From: Caprimulgus europaeus
Taxonomy: Eukaryota; Chordata; Aves; Caprimulgiformes; Caprimulgidae
Direction: 5' to 3'
Length of the DNA stretch: 64,000 bases
Assembly (NCBI GenBank): GCA_907165065.1
Contig: OU015528.1
Coordinates: 71,281,474-71,345,473, forward strand
Below, in pieces: positions 24,897 through 39,545 of this stretch (the stretch's first letter is position 1; the number at the start of each line of letters is the position of its first letter). The notes beneath the pieces are model-generated. The model was not told the origin of the DNA, did not search any database, and was given only the letters and a program-made list of their open reading frames with translations. A program made the translations under genes and the position numbers.

Positions 24897-27800
24897 CAAG
24901 ATCTAAAAGTTAAGATCTAAAAAGGTCCATTATAGGAACCTGGTCAACAAAGAGAAACACACATCTAGAACTAATTCAGCTGAACTTAGACACCTATCTC
25001 AGAATAAACTGAACAGCTCTCTAGAGATACCTATCGTGACTCGCTTAGATAACTAATTTTAAATTATCACTACTAATTATTACTACCTGTACTAAAAAAA
25101 CTCCCATAATATCATGTCCTGTGATTAACTGAAGGCTCACAGCTTGGAAGAGCAAATAGTCCGTGATGTTTGCATCCATAGTTTAGATGCAGGTTTTCCT
25201 AACAAAAAATGAGTACCAGGTTACTGACAATCTCATTCTTATTGCTTCTTCTTTAAAATTAGATGACTGATGACAATGACAGCACAGGCACAAATATATG
25301 TACTTTCATACTTCTAAAGTGTTTTAAAGAATTTAACTGATTCTTACCACCTTAATGAGATGCAACTCATCAGTAAACAAACTTTCTATTACCAACAAAG
25401 TGCTACAATTAGAATACACATTTTTCTTGAATTCTTAATTTGCATTTAACTGGTCAGCCTCAACTTTATTGATGAAGGAAAATAATTCTTACATTTTAAA
25501 TTTTTAAAGAAATATTGCATTAAAAATTTAACAGTGAAAAGCTCAAGACACACAGAAAGGGAATTTTTTTGAAAGGTGCATGTTACTGCTTCCTGAAATA
25601 CTGGTCCTTTTAAAAGTCTCCAAATATACAAATTACATCTCTAAAATAATTCTTTTTCTATCATATAGATAAGATTTATTTTGTTCATTAAGATTTACCA
25701 CTGATATTGCAGCTTAAGTAAGATAATGTTTAGTATCATTATCAGATGTTCACCTTTACTAAAGAGCAAGAAACAGAATTTGAGTATGTTCACTTAGGAA
25801 GAAATCCAGCCCTTAACAGATCTGCTGAACCAACAAGGTATCGGTGGCTGAGATATGTGAGACTGTCCTCTCTTTTCATGGTGCAATTAGAACTCATGAG
25901 GAACTTTTCAACAGTATCGCCTTAAATCAAAACATTTGTTCTGATTAGCTAGACAAAAAGAAAAAAAAAAAAAAGACTTTACTGACTAACAGGAAACGCA
26001 CTCTTGAAAAACCAGAGCTTCTAAATATCATCCTTTCTTGGTACTTCTTCCCTTCACTTTGTTTTCTAAACTTAGAATTAAATAAAGATCTTAAAAGTAA
26101 AACTAAAGAAAAATTTGCCTTTTTTTCTTTCTCCCTCTTTAATCTTCTGACATGAGGACTGTTATAAAGAAAATAAAAATAATCATTTCAACACATGTAG
26201 CCATATATACATACCGGCAATTCAAACAGAACCTTCATTCACAAAGATATATTTTTAGATTTGATCAAGTTCTTACAGCACAGATCTGCAAAACATTTCA
26301 GCCCACTAAGCTGAAAATCCTAGGACTTAAAATTTTTCATTGTGATTAAAAACTTTTCAAAATAATAACTTAAGCTGGTGTTGGATTTTGGTATTGCGCT
26401 CTGCATTGCTGATGCCATGATACAGTGTTCCTTGTTTCTTGACAGATTTGCCTTGACTTACAAGGAATTATTCTTAACTTGACAATAAAGGTTATTATAA
26501 ACTTCATTCCAAGAGTTCAAAAAGACATAAAAAGAAATAAAATTTAAATGGAAATACAAATAGGACATCTGGTGGCATAATTTTTTGTTGTTGTTTGTGA
26601 GGGTTTTTTGTGTTTGTTTGTTTGTTTTGGGGGGGTGGTGGGAAATTCCTGAGGAAAGACAAAGAAAACGAGAGCAAACTCTGGAACAGTATTTCCTTTC
26701 CTGCCTTATCTAACAGATTTTGATTCATGTTGTAGTAAGTAGTTACCTCAAGATCTTTCCCAAAACTATTTAATCTTAACAGATACAGCAGGGTCTTTTA
26801 CTTCACATGGTAATCTACCATCACTATATGGAACATTTAGATTAAAAATCCAGTGTTTAAGCTTTGTAATTCTGTTTCCAGAAGTGATTAGCACATGCAG
26901 TCCCAGTGAATTTAATCAGAAGAGACCAGTATCTTTCATGTGTAGGTTACTGTTAATGAATCTTACTTAAAGCATGCAAATTTTAAAACTCAGGACAGTG
27001 AACTTTGTTGTATCTGAATTCTAGTGCTTGTAACTCTATATAAGCATATCAAATAGTTCTGCTTGACATGATCTATGTACCTTCTTTAATTGCCTTACAG
27101 CAGAAGCATCAATTACAATAGTGATGCCATCAATCTCTGAAGAATACTTGATTAAAAAGTGCAAATGAAGCACGCTGGCAATACTGATTAATACATTTAC
27201 AAAATTTTTTCTAGGGTTTTATAAATTAAAAATATAATGAAGACAAGCAGTTTTATTGTCTCAAGTGAAGGTGAGGATAACTTGTCATCTCCCCAGAAGA
27301 TTTTTAATAGTTAAAGCCAGGTAGGATTAATGTAAGAGTTTTAGTAGAACCAGGAAGTGCAATATCATTCATTTTGTCCAAATCTTGGGACTGAATTTTC
27401 AATTTCTCCAAAGCTTATCACAGTCATATGAGTGATCACAAAGTGCATGAAAATAGTTATTCAGTAACATTTTACATCTGCTTTCCCCTCATGTAAAAAA
27501 AAAAAAAAAAAAAATTCTTACAAAGAATACAGAACAAGATAATATGAGTTTGGAAAACAGGGCCAGGAAATAGTTCCTTCAGAATAAGGTAAATTATTTA
27601 CATTTATCATTTTGATTCTCCAGTCCTATAATTATGATTTAATTACATTTCAAAAAGTAAATTATACTGCTGTCAGGATCTTTCTTCTCCCAGCACATTC
27701 CCTGCCTGATCAATAACTCAGGCTGTATGAGGGAAGACAAACTTTTAGAATTAGAACATAAAATATTATCTGGCTCTTGACAAAAGTTTTAAAGACATTT

Positions 27801-27924
27801 CTAAGTTTCTTGGTTTTCTATGTCTGCAAAATACTTAAATGCCAGTTTTAGAGTAGCATTAATATTTTCAATCCTTAATTTTCTGATACTATAGGCAGAG
27901 AAACAAAAAAGAAATAATACTTAC

Positions 27925-27969
27925 ATCATTCTGATCATCTTTTGCATTGTAATAGACTATATCATTATT
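27925..27969 (-). CDS. Internal coding exon B (45 nt) of the same minus-strand gene
   Basis: The minus strand shows the acceptor ttttctttctcttacag, then 45 nt, then the donor GAT|gtaagt. Only one frame is open, giving NNDIVYYNAKDDQND; the other two stop within the first few codons. It is phase 0 at both ends, so it is a symmetric exon that could be a skipped cassette. The peptide is acidic and carries a Tyr-Tyr pair. It splices in frame from exon A and into the exon at 6.8 kb. The family is not recognised, and the sequence is too short to name safely. Confidence 0.6.
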
Positions 27970-30900
27970 CTGTAAGAGAAAGAAAATAATTCTGTTAGTT
28001 TGAAAGTAGAGAATGAAGTTTACTAGCAATTATTTGCACTAAGATACATTTAAAAATAAACATGCATTTCTTTATGTATTCTCTTTGAATCATGACAGAA
28101 TCAGACCTTTGCCTGCTCTCTATTTAATGTGATATTTCCCATGCTCATGTTTGTCTTCATTCATGTAACGCTTCTTGCCTGGTAAGCTACAAAAGTCACT
28201 CAAAAAGCCAGACAGAAATGTATATACAACATAGGACAAAATCTAGACCTTATAAAAGACTTCTGTAAACTATTTCTTTTACAGACATATGATTCTCTTA
28301 CTATGCAATTAGGTGATTTATGCACCATGACATCTTGCAGGAAACAGATACAATGACGCATGGGCATTGCTGAGTGGGTTAAGTATTTGTTGCACACACG
28401 TTTATTATTTTATTCATCTCCCATGGTGAAAATAAAATCTGGGAAAATACATCACAGGAGAGTTTGGCTATTATAGCATAGAGTGGATCCTGGCAGCTCT
28501 GCAGAAACGCTGTAGCATGTAATTCAAGTAAAGCAATGAAGGAGAAGATTACTAGTTTCCATTACAAAATCAGTCAGAAGCTTCATTCAGTGTAACATCT
28601 ATAGCAGTTTGAAAATTAGGGTATTTCCTGTGGAATATGGTTTTATTATTCAGTATTTCTGAACCATTTAAAAGCCTTTGAGATTTAGGTTCACTGTAGT
28701 ATCATTCCACTAAATAAAATTGCTGTAATGTACCCTATACTTTTTGGAATGAAAGTAGGTAATTATTATTTGCATTTCTGTATGAAATAGACATATATAC
28801 ATACATAATATTTTTTATGTCCCATTACAGATTTTGAATAACTACAGAAAAGTTACATCTCTTCATGTCCAACAGCTTGTTTAAAATATGCATTGCTGTT
28901 AACCACCAAAAATAGCCTTAATTTTAATTTTTGTTTAGGTTTGGTTTGGTTTGGTTTTTCATTTATAAATACCAACAGGAAAGCATAATTTCAGTAATAT
29001 TTTTTCAAGTGGGCAAGTCAACAATTATTACTGGTACTAAAAAAGTACCATGACGTGCTACAGGGTAATGCAGTTCATCTTTATAAGCCATCATGTTCCT
29101 CACTTCATAAATAATGACATTGTTCATTCTCTTTTGTGACCTTTTTCAGATCCAAACATGAATTATATTATAGATGAGCTGAATGCCATTTTGAGGTAAA
29201 AGCTATTAACATGAACTCATCCTCTTTTCTCTTCCCTCAAAATGCCCTTTTCCATGAAGACACGGTTCTATCTGCAGGTCAGTTGGTTTTGTATTGGTAT
29301 CCAGGTAACTAAGTCAGATCTCAGAGTGTTATAGACACAGGAGAAAATTCCTTTCATCATTAAAGACCAAAGTTAATTGTTTATCCAATTGCTACTTGAT
29401 TGTTGTAAACAGAAGGGTGTATGAAGCTTGTGGAAGCCTTCAAGTTGGAAGAGGCAAAAGATTTGATTTTCACTGGATCCTCTTTAGTTTGTAAATGGCT
29501 ATGTAAAAAATAACTGTTCAGTAAAGAATTTGATCTGGTCAAAAAGCCATGTAATTCTTTAGTAGGCAACATATAAAACGGCAAAGGATCCAACTCTGAG
29601 AGGTATGAGCTGGAAATGTTAGCGCAAGCGTTCTCATCACAATTTAAAATAAATATATACGTCGTTTCACTTCAGAAGACGGGGGGAAAGAATACTTCTT
29701 TCACCACACTTTAGTTGTTTAAATAGATCAAAGCTGGCATAGCATTGCTATCTACTTCTACTGGACTAAACAGTAAATCACCTATTAAAGATTTATGTTT
29801 CAGAAATATGATACATTTACAAGTTAATTAAAATAACGGCCCACCACCACCCCAAATGAATTAGATATTTTGTTAGGCTATTCATATCTTGTAGTTCATT
29901 AACCTGCCTGGAGATATTACCTATATAATGTATAAACTAACACTGACATTGGTCATATCTCACTGTTCTTAATATAGAAAATATGAGATACACAGTGTTA
30001 CAACACACTGAATGCTGTACAGTTCACAAATTAGATTCATGGATCAGTTAGTTCTTTAGAGGACAATTTTTCATAATTTAACCACTTCTAGCTGACAAGA
30101 ACAAATTGCCTTGTTGCTGGTTCTCAAGCAAGTAGTTTAGTTATTTATTAACTTCTTGACACAAAGAATTTGAATCTTCCCACTGTTTTACACTTCTGCC
30201 ACCAGGTAATACTGTACACTTATTCAGCAAGCCTAAGAGACAATGCAAGTATCCTAGATATTTATTTTTGTTCTTTATCCAGTAATGCTATGAGAGAAAG
30301 GTGTAAATACTTGCTGTTACTTCTATACATAAATGAAAGGATTTAGTAAGACAGTCCTGAAGCTGAATTTATGGAAGAATTACTTTAGAAGACCATATGC
30401 ATAAATTAGAAACTTTAGCATAGTGTCAGTATACAAGTTCATATAATTTATGCAGTTGGAAAAGTGGAGGGTAGTTTTCACCATCATTAATTCCCCTTTC
30501 AAAGCAAACAGATTTACTATCCGACAAGAATATGCAAGGTATATGAAAATTACATTAAGGACCAGGTCATAAATGTTTTATTTGAGACTCACTATTTTTT
30601 TTTTCTATTCTATCCTAATAATCTTTTTTCTTCCATGTCTTCATTGATATTATTAGTTTCTGAAGTTAGATTGCTCAATTGTCTTTATATTGCTTTTCAT
30701 TTCAATAGCACCTTTTTTTCCCAGCTTTGGATGAAAAACAATTCCAATGGGAAACACTACATATTGGGTAGTATTAATGACTTCCTAAATTCCACCACAC
30801 TGGATCCAAAGTTTCTGGTCTCTGACCTCTATGTCTAGAGATTTGAAGAAACAGATTAATCAAATAGAAGAAAAGTATGGAAAATATAATCTTTCAGAAC

Positions 30901-33705
30901 ATCTGTAGATGAAACTGGGACTCACACAAACATTAACTTACACTCACATTTTTATTCTCTACAGAGCAAGTTTACAGACACAGCCTGTTGATTTGATTAG
31001 TTAAATGTATAATCTCAGCTCAGGATTATGTGAATGGAGCTGAAGCTGGTTTGTCAACACGGGAAATAATGCTTTTTTCAATTAAATTCTTTCAAGAATA
31101 CAAACAGATTACATTGCAACAAAACTATCTGATTCTATAAATAACTACATGTAGTAAATCATTTAATATACCTATGCCATTTTGTTGGTCAAAGCTTCAG
31201 TCTACCAAGTGCAAAAGATGAAAGCTCCTTGTCATCACTGCAATGTAATGGCTTCTGTAGGAAAACTTGATTTGTAACTCCTATGCTAGAATTCGAAGTA
31301 TTGTCCATGAAACATGGACCCCATCACTGGTCAAAACTCTTTTTCAGTGGAAATAACATATATTTGATTTTTGAAGTATCTGCTTTTTCACAAGACATGT
31401 TTGCATTTCACTCATGAAAAAAAAACACCAAAAACTAAAAAACCATAGAAATCTTAAGATTTTATAAAACATTCAACACTATCTATTCAGAAATGTTGCT
31501 TTCATAGAAGCTCTGATTAAGATTCCTTAAGTCCTCAGGTCTGTGCATGAGGCTGCCTAGAAGCCCCATGTAATCTAGATCCAGTGGTGCAGCCCAAAAT
31601 GGTGCTTTTTTAAAAAGGGGGATAGAGGGAGAAACTAATTTTCTGCAGCTTTTCATATAGTAAGAAATTAATGTAATATGTTAATTTAGACAGACATCAC
31701 AACTACCCTTTTTTCCTAAAAGTAGCAGACACAAAACAACTGTAGATAAAATGTAAAAGCAAAAAAACCTTTATTTGCTACAGAGATGCTAGAAGATAAT
31801 GAACCCCCTCAGAAAAGAAAACAGAAGAGATCTCCATACTTCAAACATTTTCTTCAAGGAACCACTGGAGGCGAACCTAAAATCAGTGTAGAATTTTATA
31901 TTGCTAATATATATTACTCCATAATTATTAGTGCATGTGTTAAAATCTGAAATGAAGGCCAAATATTTGAATTTTGTTTAAAAAAAACTTCATACTTCCC
32001 ATGACTTCTAAGTGTTTTAAACAAATTGTGCTAAAGCAACCAAAAAAAGGCAACATGTAAAAGCTCCTTTATATTGTAGTTTACCTGCTTGTAGTGATAC
32101 CTACAAAGATTCTTTTGTTCTGCAGTAATGAGGTAGAGTAAGAAATCAAAAACTAAGAAAAAACCAAACAATATTACAAATATATGTCTGATTTTCTCTG
32201 TTCAGTTTAAAAAATAAGTTATTAGAATTACAAATACAAATTTGGAGAAAATTTTAAAATTATATTAATCCCAAACACTTTGAAAAGACATATAACACTA
32301 GTGAAAGAACTGGGACTCCTGTTGCTCAGCATGCAGCAACAAAAATACTAAGAATACTGGTTTATTTCGTCTTTCATAGACATACCAGATGAAATTAATG
32401 TGAATGCCTACAAATGCTAAAAAAAAAAATAAAATTCATTAAGTGATTCATTGGTGAATACATCTGCTTTAATTTAAAATAATAATAATTGTTGTATCCC
32501 CTTCAATAAAGATGTTCATTAAAAAACATTCACTCTAATACTTTTAGGATAATTAAGATTTAAGCCCAACCTAATAAATCATATGACAAATAAGCCAGGT
32601 AGTTTTAGTTTAATCCTTTATATAGTCTAACATGCAGTTTAAGGCATAATTAGGCTCTTCAGAAAAGAAGCTAAATATGGCTGACCATAAATAAAAAATG
32701 ACATCTATTTCTAAAGAGAATAAATTCAGGGACAAAGAGCCTGCAAATAGCGTGGGGGAGGGGGGGGGAAGACAACTACTACAGCCTCTTTTGTTAGAGC
32801 TTTATCATTTTAAATACCAAACAACTCAGTAACATCCCAGTCTAGAAATATTTCCCCATATTACCCCTAATATGGGCAAATGAGTCATTTGGGTTAGACT
32901 TTTTCCCCAAAACGTAATTTGAATAAAAAACTGCTTTCTTGGAATATTGAATTTCATACACTGATTAAAAACTTTCACGTCTGTACTATAAGTTATTATA
33001 ATAGTTTTTAATTAGATTTATGTAAAGGGCTTTTCTCAAGATTCTACTGAGATTAATAATTGGATTGAAAAGATGAAGGTGAAGATTACAGAAATAACAC
33101 ATAGGAAATTAAAGGTGCTGCATATCCTTTGTCATAGAATACACTTTCTTTTAAAAGGTGAGAAGAGAAACTTATTCAGCATTCATTTACAGGTTATTTC
33201 TTCACTGAAATTCTCAATCTGGTAACCTTCAAATTTATAAACAGTTTTCATGAGGTGGTCACTTGTCCATTCACAGATGCATCAGAGTAATAAATAAAAT
33301 GAGTAATTTATTAATCATCTGCATGTTAGACAGGTGGACTAACACACACAACCCTCATATAAACAGATATTACATTATACATATAAACAGAGAAGTAGTG
33401 AAGTGTATTGTGGTTGCATGCTTAGCCTCTAAAAGAAGTATTAAATATACTAGAAAAGAGTACTCCTGTCTTCAAATCTCTAGAATTGATCATAGAAACT
33501 GTAAAGTATAGGAAAAACTTTTCCATGTGAAACAAAACTCCCCAATTTTCAGATAATTTTCACCATAACAATTGTTATAAGAAACTGCCACTGGACTAGT
33601 TAAGCTGTCAAGATGATACTTAACTTCCTGAAAAAATAAAGAATGCGTTTTAAGTACTAACTGCAATTTGGATATAGGATTAAAAGACAGAAGTGGTTGA
33701 ATGTG

Positions 33706-33888
33706 TCAGGTTAAATGTAATCCAGCACCAAGGTGATGAGAAATAGGTGTCGAACCAACGCTTGAATCTGAATCTACAGATTCTGCCTGTTCTTCTGAAG
33801 TAATGCAACATACTCCATGAATAATTTTTGTATAAAGACATCCTATAGCTCCATGGCCTGCAATAAGAAGGTAATCTCCATTGGACAT
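33706..33888 (-). other. Protein-like ORF of uncertain status
   Basis: A minus-strand ATG at 33888 opens 60 codons (MSNGDYLLIAGHGAIGC..., then an acidic Ser-rich segment EEQAESVDSDSSVGSTP). A second ORF overlaps it in another frame. Just downstream a good acceptor (attctttattttttcag, ending near 33634) is followed by an open reading EVKYHLDSLTSPVAVSYNN. I see no convincing donor in a phase compatible with exons A and B. It may be a fragment of a decayed coding sequence or chance. Confidence 0.2.
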
Positions 33889-36465
33889 GTTGATAATTGG
33901 TAAAATAACAATGGGATTTTGTTAATTCACCTGCCACCAGTGTGGCAACCAATGAAGTATTTTTTTAATTGCAAAATATCAAAGGCCATATACTTCACGG
34001 AGGAATGAAGATTTAATGACTGACAATTTAATGAGGTAAAAACACACTGCTATTACCCTCTGGTATAGTCAATTATGTTACAGAATGACTGTCACTTTAG
34101 TTAGATTGAAAATTTCTCTTCAATTGTAATATTTTGATCTACAGAAAACCCACAAGCATTACTATGTAAGCATATAGGCAAACATTAGCCATGCACTACG
34201 CTACAGTTACAATCCAGCACATCACAGTGATTGGGCAAAGGACAAATGCCAAAAGCACATCACTTTGCACTTGTAGCCTTTCAGAATTCTGCTGCGATAC
34301 ACCTGCAATGAAAGATCTTTTCTTGTTAAATTCATCAAACACCTTCATATTGGTACAACATTTGGTGAATGGGAACTTGTAGTTGCCTACAAAAGGGAAA
34401 AATCAACTCCAGCTGGTAGGTACGGGCAATGTCTTCAATGCCAACCAAGAATAATTATGGAAGACTTTCTTTGTTCTTAAAAACAAAATTGTTACAGAGT
34501 ACATCTCGCTTTCCAATAAATACTGGACATGTTAATACAAGGTTCTCTGTGCCTAAGACTGTCAAGCTCTCTGTCCCCCCTTGGCAATGCAACCCTTTAC
34601 CTTCTGTTACTGCTCACTTTCATGCAGAACTGAAACCCTGATGCAAGAGATAACAACAATAATAGAATACAGAACAGAACTGTATTCAAATTAAACCTAA
34701 ATGTCCTCAACAATAAATCAAACATTTCCATAAAGAACAGTTTTATTCAGTTTTTCAGAGGAGAGGTAAGTTTAGTAAGGTAAGCACCAAAAGTCTACAA
34801 CTTGGGAAGAAGGATAAAAGCAACAATTGTCAGCAGGACTTCAGTTTCAAAGCTATTAGATTTTGTTTATTGATTTATTTAAAGCAGATCAAAGTGAGGA
34901 AAGTTCCTTGTATTGAGCAGATGGAGAAATCTGTCATTTCTGAGAATGGAATTTCCCTTGTAAACTTAAATGGAAGAGAAACAGGCTTTGCATTGGGAAA
35001 GATGTTGGGTTTTTGGTATTATGAAATCTATTTGTGTGTTGCATTTTTTATTTTCTCTCAAATAAAAAGCACCAAATTATTTTGGAAACATGATGTATTG
35101 ACAGCTTACTCCCATCCTGTGTACCCAGCAGCTAAACTACCAGCCAGGAGCTCCACACCTAAGGTGAACTGTGAAGAAAAACCCTTGGGAGAGGCAGTTA
35201 TTTCCACCTTTGAAAGAGAAAATTCAGTAAAATAGCTCCATATGACAAAAATAAGACTATAGGCATTAAAAAAGCTTCAGCTCCCAATCTCTTCATGCAG
35301 AGGATTCAAAGAACCAGTGGCAGGATTCCTCATGCAAACCGAATCAGCAGTAACCAACAGGGCAGGTTAAGAAGCTCTTGCTGTCATATCATCCCTATTA
35401 TCATAAAAGTTAATTACTTGATTGTCTAGTCCTGCAGCCACTTGAAAACACTGTTGAAATGGCTTTAATACCCTTTAACATTTTTTTTTTAAACTGCCAT
35501 TTTGCAATTATAAAAATTGTAGAAGATTTTTTTTTTTTTTAAGAATATGATACAGAGGCAGCGTAGCAAATACCATCAGCTTTTCACACAAATCTCCTCA
35601 GTCCACATTTTGTTCCAAAGACTTTTACAAGCCATTTTATTTCAGTGGGAGACAAAACTCATTGAAGTCAACCAGACAGACTCTGTAAGAAGTCCAGTAT
35701 GGACATATGTTTCATGTTATGAATAGAAAGACACAAATAATACTACTATAGTCCCAATGGATACAAACATCAAAAATAATATCCACTCCCATTCAAATAG
35801 AAGAATGATTTATAATATGCTTCTTGCATACCCTAGGAGGTGGATAACAATAGGTAACGACTCAGTAAGTTAATCTCTTTCTCTCCTTCCACAAGCAAAA
35901 CCTCCCTCAGTATTCTTACCATCTCCTCAAAGAATGACAAAAAAAAAAATCTAGGATTTTATGTACTTGCATGTGTCACAAATGAACAGGAAAGAAAAAT
36001 GAAAGGAGACTTTTCTGGTGTTAATGAGTTTAAAAGAACTGGTTGCATATATAAAGATATTCAAATAAATATCTTCTATATTTCTTCTCCAGTCCTCTAA
36101 GTCAAAACCAAGGTAGGCAGAGACAATCCTAGAGAAAATAATCTTAGAAATCCTTTTTAATTTTGGTAAATATATTCTTTCAAAAGGTCCAGGAAACTGC
36201 TAATCTTCTCATTGCAGTTATTTCCTCAAAGTATAAGCAACTGCAAATGGCTTCTTTTTATAAGGCAAAATGCAAATGATTAAAAAGCAGATTTCCAGGT
36301 GGGAAAATGAAATTAATTTGTTAGCAGCTAATTAACCTTTATATCACAGTATACTATCTGTTTAATTAAAGCAGCGAAGTATGTTAATCTTAATTTATTC
36401 AGCATTGCTTTCTTTAGCTGATGAAAGAACATAAAAACAAAATAAATAATAATAAATAAAATTTT

Positions 36466-36518
36466 GATAATTCAAATTCCTGCAACATTTTTCAAATGCC
36501 TACTACTTATTTGCTTGC
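36466..36518 (+). repeat. Inverted-repeat arm 1 (53 bp)
   Basis: The sequence starts gataattcaaattcctgcaa and ends ctacttatttgcttgc. Its reverse complement occurs at 37822-37875 with a single 1-base difference (length of an A run). The arms enclose about 1.3 kb. Confidence 0.9.
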
Positions 36519-37821
36519 AATTTGAAAATGAAATTATTGCAGATTATCTAGATTGTAAATACTAGGACCAATGTAGTATAGGAGGCTAGTTAAACAGGTT
36601 GGACACGAATTTAAATCAGATTTGTAGGATACTGGCTTTGGCACTCTGAATTCATACTTAGGTAGATACTAGTATGTAATGAAGAGGACTACATTTATTT
36701 ACATCTCTTATATTATCATAACTGCATATGGAAAATAGACCAGCTCTGTAACTCCCGCAAATCTGCAAAACTTTTTGAAGAAATTATTTTTCAACCAAGT
36801 AACGAAAAACCTGTAAAATAACTTTTCCTAAAGAAAAGGAGTTTACATTTGTTATATTGCTACAGTATTCTATCCATTATAGCCAACAAATAAGATCATG
36901 TTTAGCAATGTTGCAATAAGTGGCTACAAAATACTTGAAAGGAATTAAGCCTTTAGGCATATGGCACTACAGTGGAGTAAAATCCCAAGCGAGACATTTC
37001 TCAGTTATCCATACTGGTGACTGAAGACATTAGGATATCACTCTGAACATAGAACCTGAGGATAAGTGCTTCTGTCAATTTTTAAAATGATATTTCTATT
37101 AATTTTTACATGCAGATTAATATTTATTTAGCCCACACTTGGAGTCAATAAGAAGCTGATAAAACTAATTAGTGCTTAGCAGAGACACAGCTAATGAAAA
37201 ATGCTGATAGATCACAACAGGAGATGAGGACTCTCAGTGGAGAAACTTTGATTTGCTTCCCACTTGCGTTTTTATCAAAGGATAGCCAGGTAAGATACAA
37301 TATATAAAGAACAAACTACACAAAAGTGAACTCCTCAAGCCACGACTGCCAGTATTACACAATTTATACTACCCTAAGCCCTCTGACTTTGTAATGTAAT
37401 GGACATAAGTGAATTGCAACTAACTTTCCTATTTAAGTAATCATGATCAACTATATAAAGTGCAGAGCATATTCTTAAAGACTTTTTTTTTTTTTTTACT
37501 TCTGGCAATAAAATGGAAACTATTATTCTATAAGCAAGATTATTCTCCCTTTCAGTTCCACACTCATAATGAAAACAATCTAAATATATCTAATATAACT
37601 CTGACAAACTTATTCACAAACACTGGCATGAAGCTTTCACTGCAGTTAGTGGAAATCCATTGACATAACAGGTCAGATACAAAAAGCCTGAATTTTTAGA
37701 CCAGAATACTTTCTTTGAACTTTTATTCAAAGGCTGCATACTGTTTTTTAAACACATATTTAAGCTCCTGCTCCCTTGCGAGTTGTACAGCAGTTAATGA
37801 TATTAAAACAACTAATCCTAA

Positions 37822-37875
37822 GCAAGCAAATAAGTAGTAGGCATTTGAAAAATGTTGCAGGAATTTTGAATTATC
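37822..37875 (-). repeat. Inverted-repeat arm 2 (54 bp)
   Basis: Reverse complement of arm 1 with one extra A; otherwise identical by direct reading. Beyond the arms the two flanks diverge quickly, with only weak A/T similarity on the outer side. Confidence 0.9.
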
Positions 37876-39545
37876 AGTGCTGGTAATTATTATTAAACTT
37901 TACAATATAATGAGTGTATTGATACGGGGATTAATTTCAGAACTCTAGGAATCATCACATGATCTTAAAGACTACGAAGGCAAGGAATTTAAACACAAAG
38001 ACAAAACTTGCTCATTAGTATGTCCATTTCAGCAATAAAATAAAGAAAAAAAGCTACCACATTATTTCAGTATATGTTTGGCTCTAAACAAATGAATTAA
38101 TTTGAGTCCATGGTTTGATCCATTCAGATTGTATTATTAAATTATTCAGTATAAAAAATAGAGATCTGTATGTAATATATAAATTAACAAAATGTAAAAA
38201 TATTTTCCTGACTGAAACTACACTGGACAAAACCAAACCAACATTATCAAAACAATGTTTCTTTCATCCGCCTGTCAAATCTTTTATTTTTTCACAGAAA
38301 ACTTAAGAGATTTAATTCTGATAAACATTGTTTTCACAAAATATCAACTACTACCAAACACATCTTCATCTTACTTTTCAAAAAAATGCTTTGAAATGAA
38401 AGATGAAACTATGTAAGAGCAATTTTTGTATTTACATCCATACATATGCTTTAAGAATATATTCAATGGTAGAAACAGTTCCACAGAAACAGAAATTTCC
38501 TACTCTGTTTAATTTTCTTCTCTATTTCTCTCTTCATAAAGAAATAGTATATGCCAAGGAATATATAAATAACCAAATACATAAATAAATACACAAAGTC
38601 ATAGTAACTCAATTCTAAGCAAAAGTACCCAGACAACATTAATGTCTTTTAAGAATCGCACTGGAGTATAAAAAACAGCTACATTTTGCTTAGTTTTCCT
38701 TCAACTGCAGCAGCAGAGTGTTTTGTACATCTCTTTCTTTCCTCTTTTTCAATATGTAAAAACTAAAATACAAAGAGGATATAACTTGTATTTCTGCAGA
38801 GAAATTAAACACACGTGATTTTTTTTTTTTTTTCCTTAGTATCACAATACTATGTGACACAGCAAAAATGGAAAGTCTGATCTAAACTTTGGAAAGTTAA
38901 TGATCTCTTTTTTAAAAGCATTTGATTACTTTTCCTGTCAGTTAAAGCATGTCCACAAAAAAACAGAGTTACAGGTTCAAAGCATCTCAGGTCATGTGTT
39001 CTTTTCCGATGGCTTTGGTTCACACACATAGCAAATGTGTCTGGCATATTGATTCTTAATTACTTTAATGGGTCTCTTACAAAGATAAATCTTACCAAAC
39101 TTTAAGAAATATCTCATGGAACAAAAGGAATCATAATTTAATTATTTAGCTTTTACATCCGTTTTGTGCATGTCTTGCACCCAGTCACTGCAATAAAGCA
39201 AAGCTCCATGAGTACACCTTATTTTGGAAGCAGTTCAGTAGCATGAGACAAGCCAGAAGCTGGAAAATGTCATTCGCTTTACTATTTAACATAAAATGAT
39301 GAAGACTTTTCCAGTTAATTACTACAAGCAAAAGGACCATATAAAAATAATTAAAACATAATTACTTTTCTTCTTCATTATTGGATATATTATACTGGTA
39401 TGCTGGATTTTATGCAGAAGAGCAGTATGATTTAAGAGCTGTATCAACATCTTGCTATTGTGTTTCTCACTCTCTATCTTAACAACTGTAGTAAATTAAA
39501 AGTTATTTGGGATTTCTTCCATGAATCACAAGGCTTTTTACTCAC

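Larger units (their letters stand above)
6873..27924 (-). other. Intron between exons B and E (inferred), about 21 kb
   Basis: This intron holds CR1 fragments at 8.6, 14.3, 16.2 and 17.3 kb, the solo LTR at 9.15-9.75 kb, candidate exon D, candidate microexon C, and a repeat-free block at 10.6-11.7 kb. The stretch 17.4-27.9 kb is plain AT-rich sequence with homopolymer runs (19435-19459, 20103-20122, 27495-27514). I see no gene in it. A more GC-rich patch at 21.95-22.2 kb resembles nothing I can name. Confidence 0.4.

Noticed and set aside
34870-35235. 121-codon plus-strand open stretch
   Set aside because: No ATG at its start, low-complexity hydrophobic middle, no recognisable domain or splice context.
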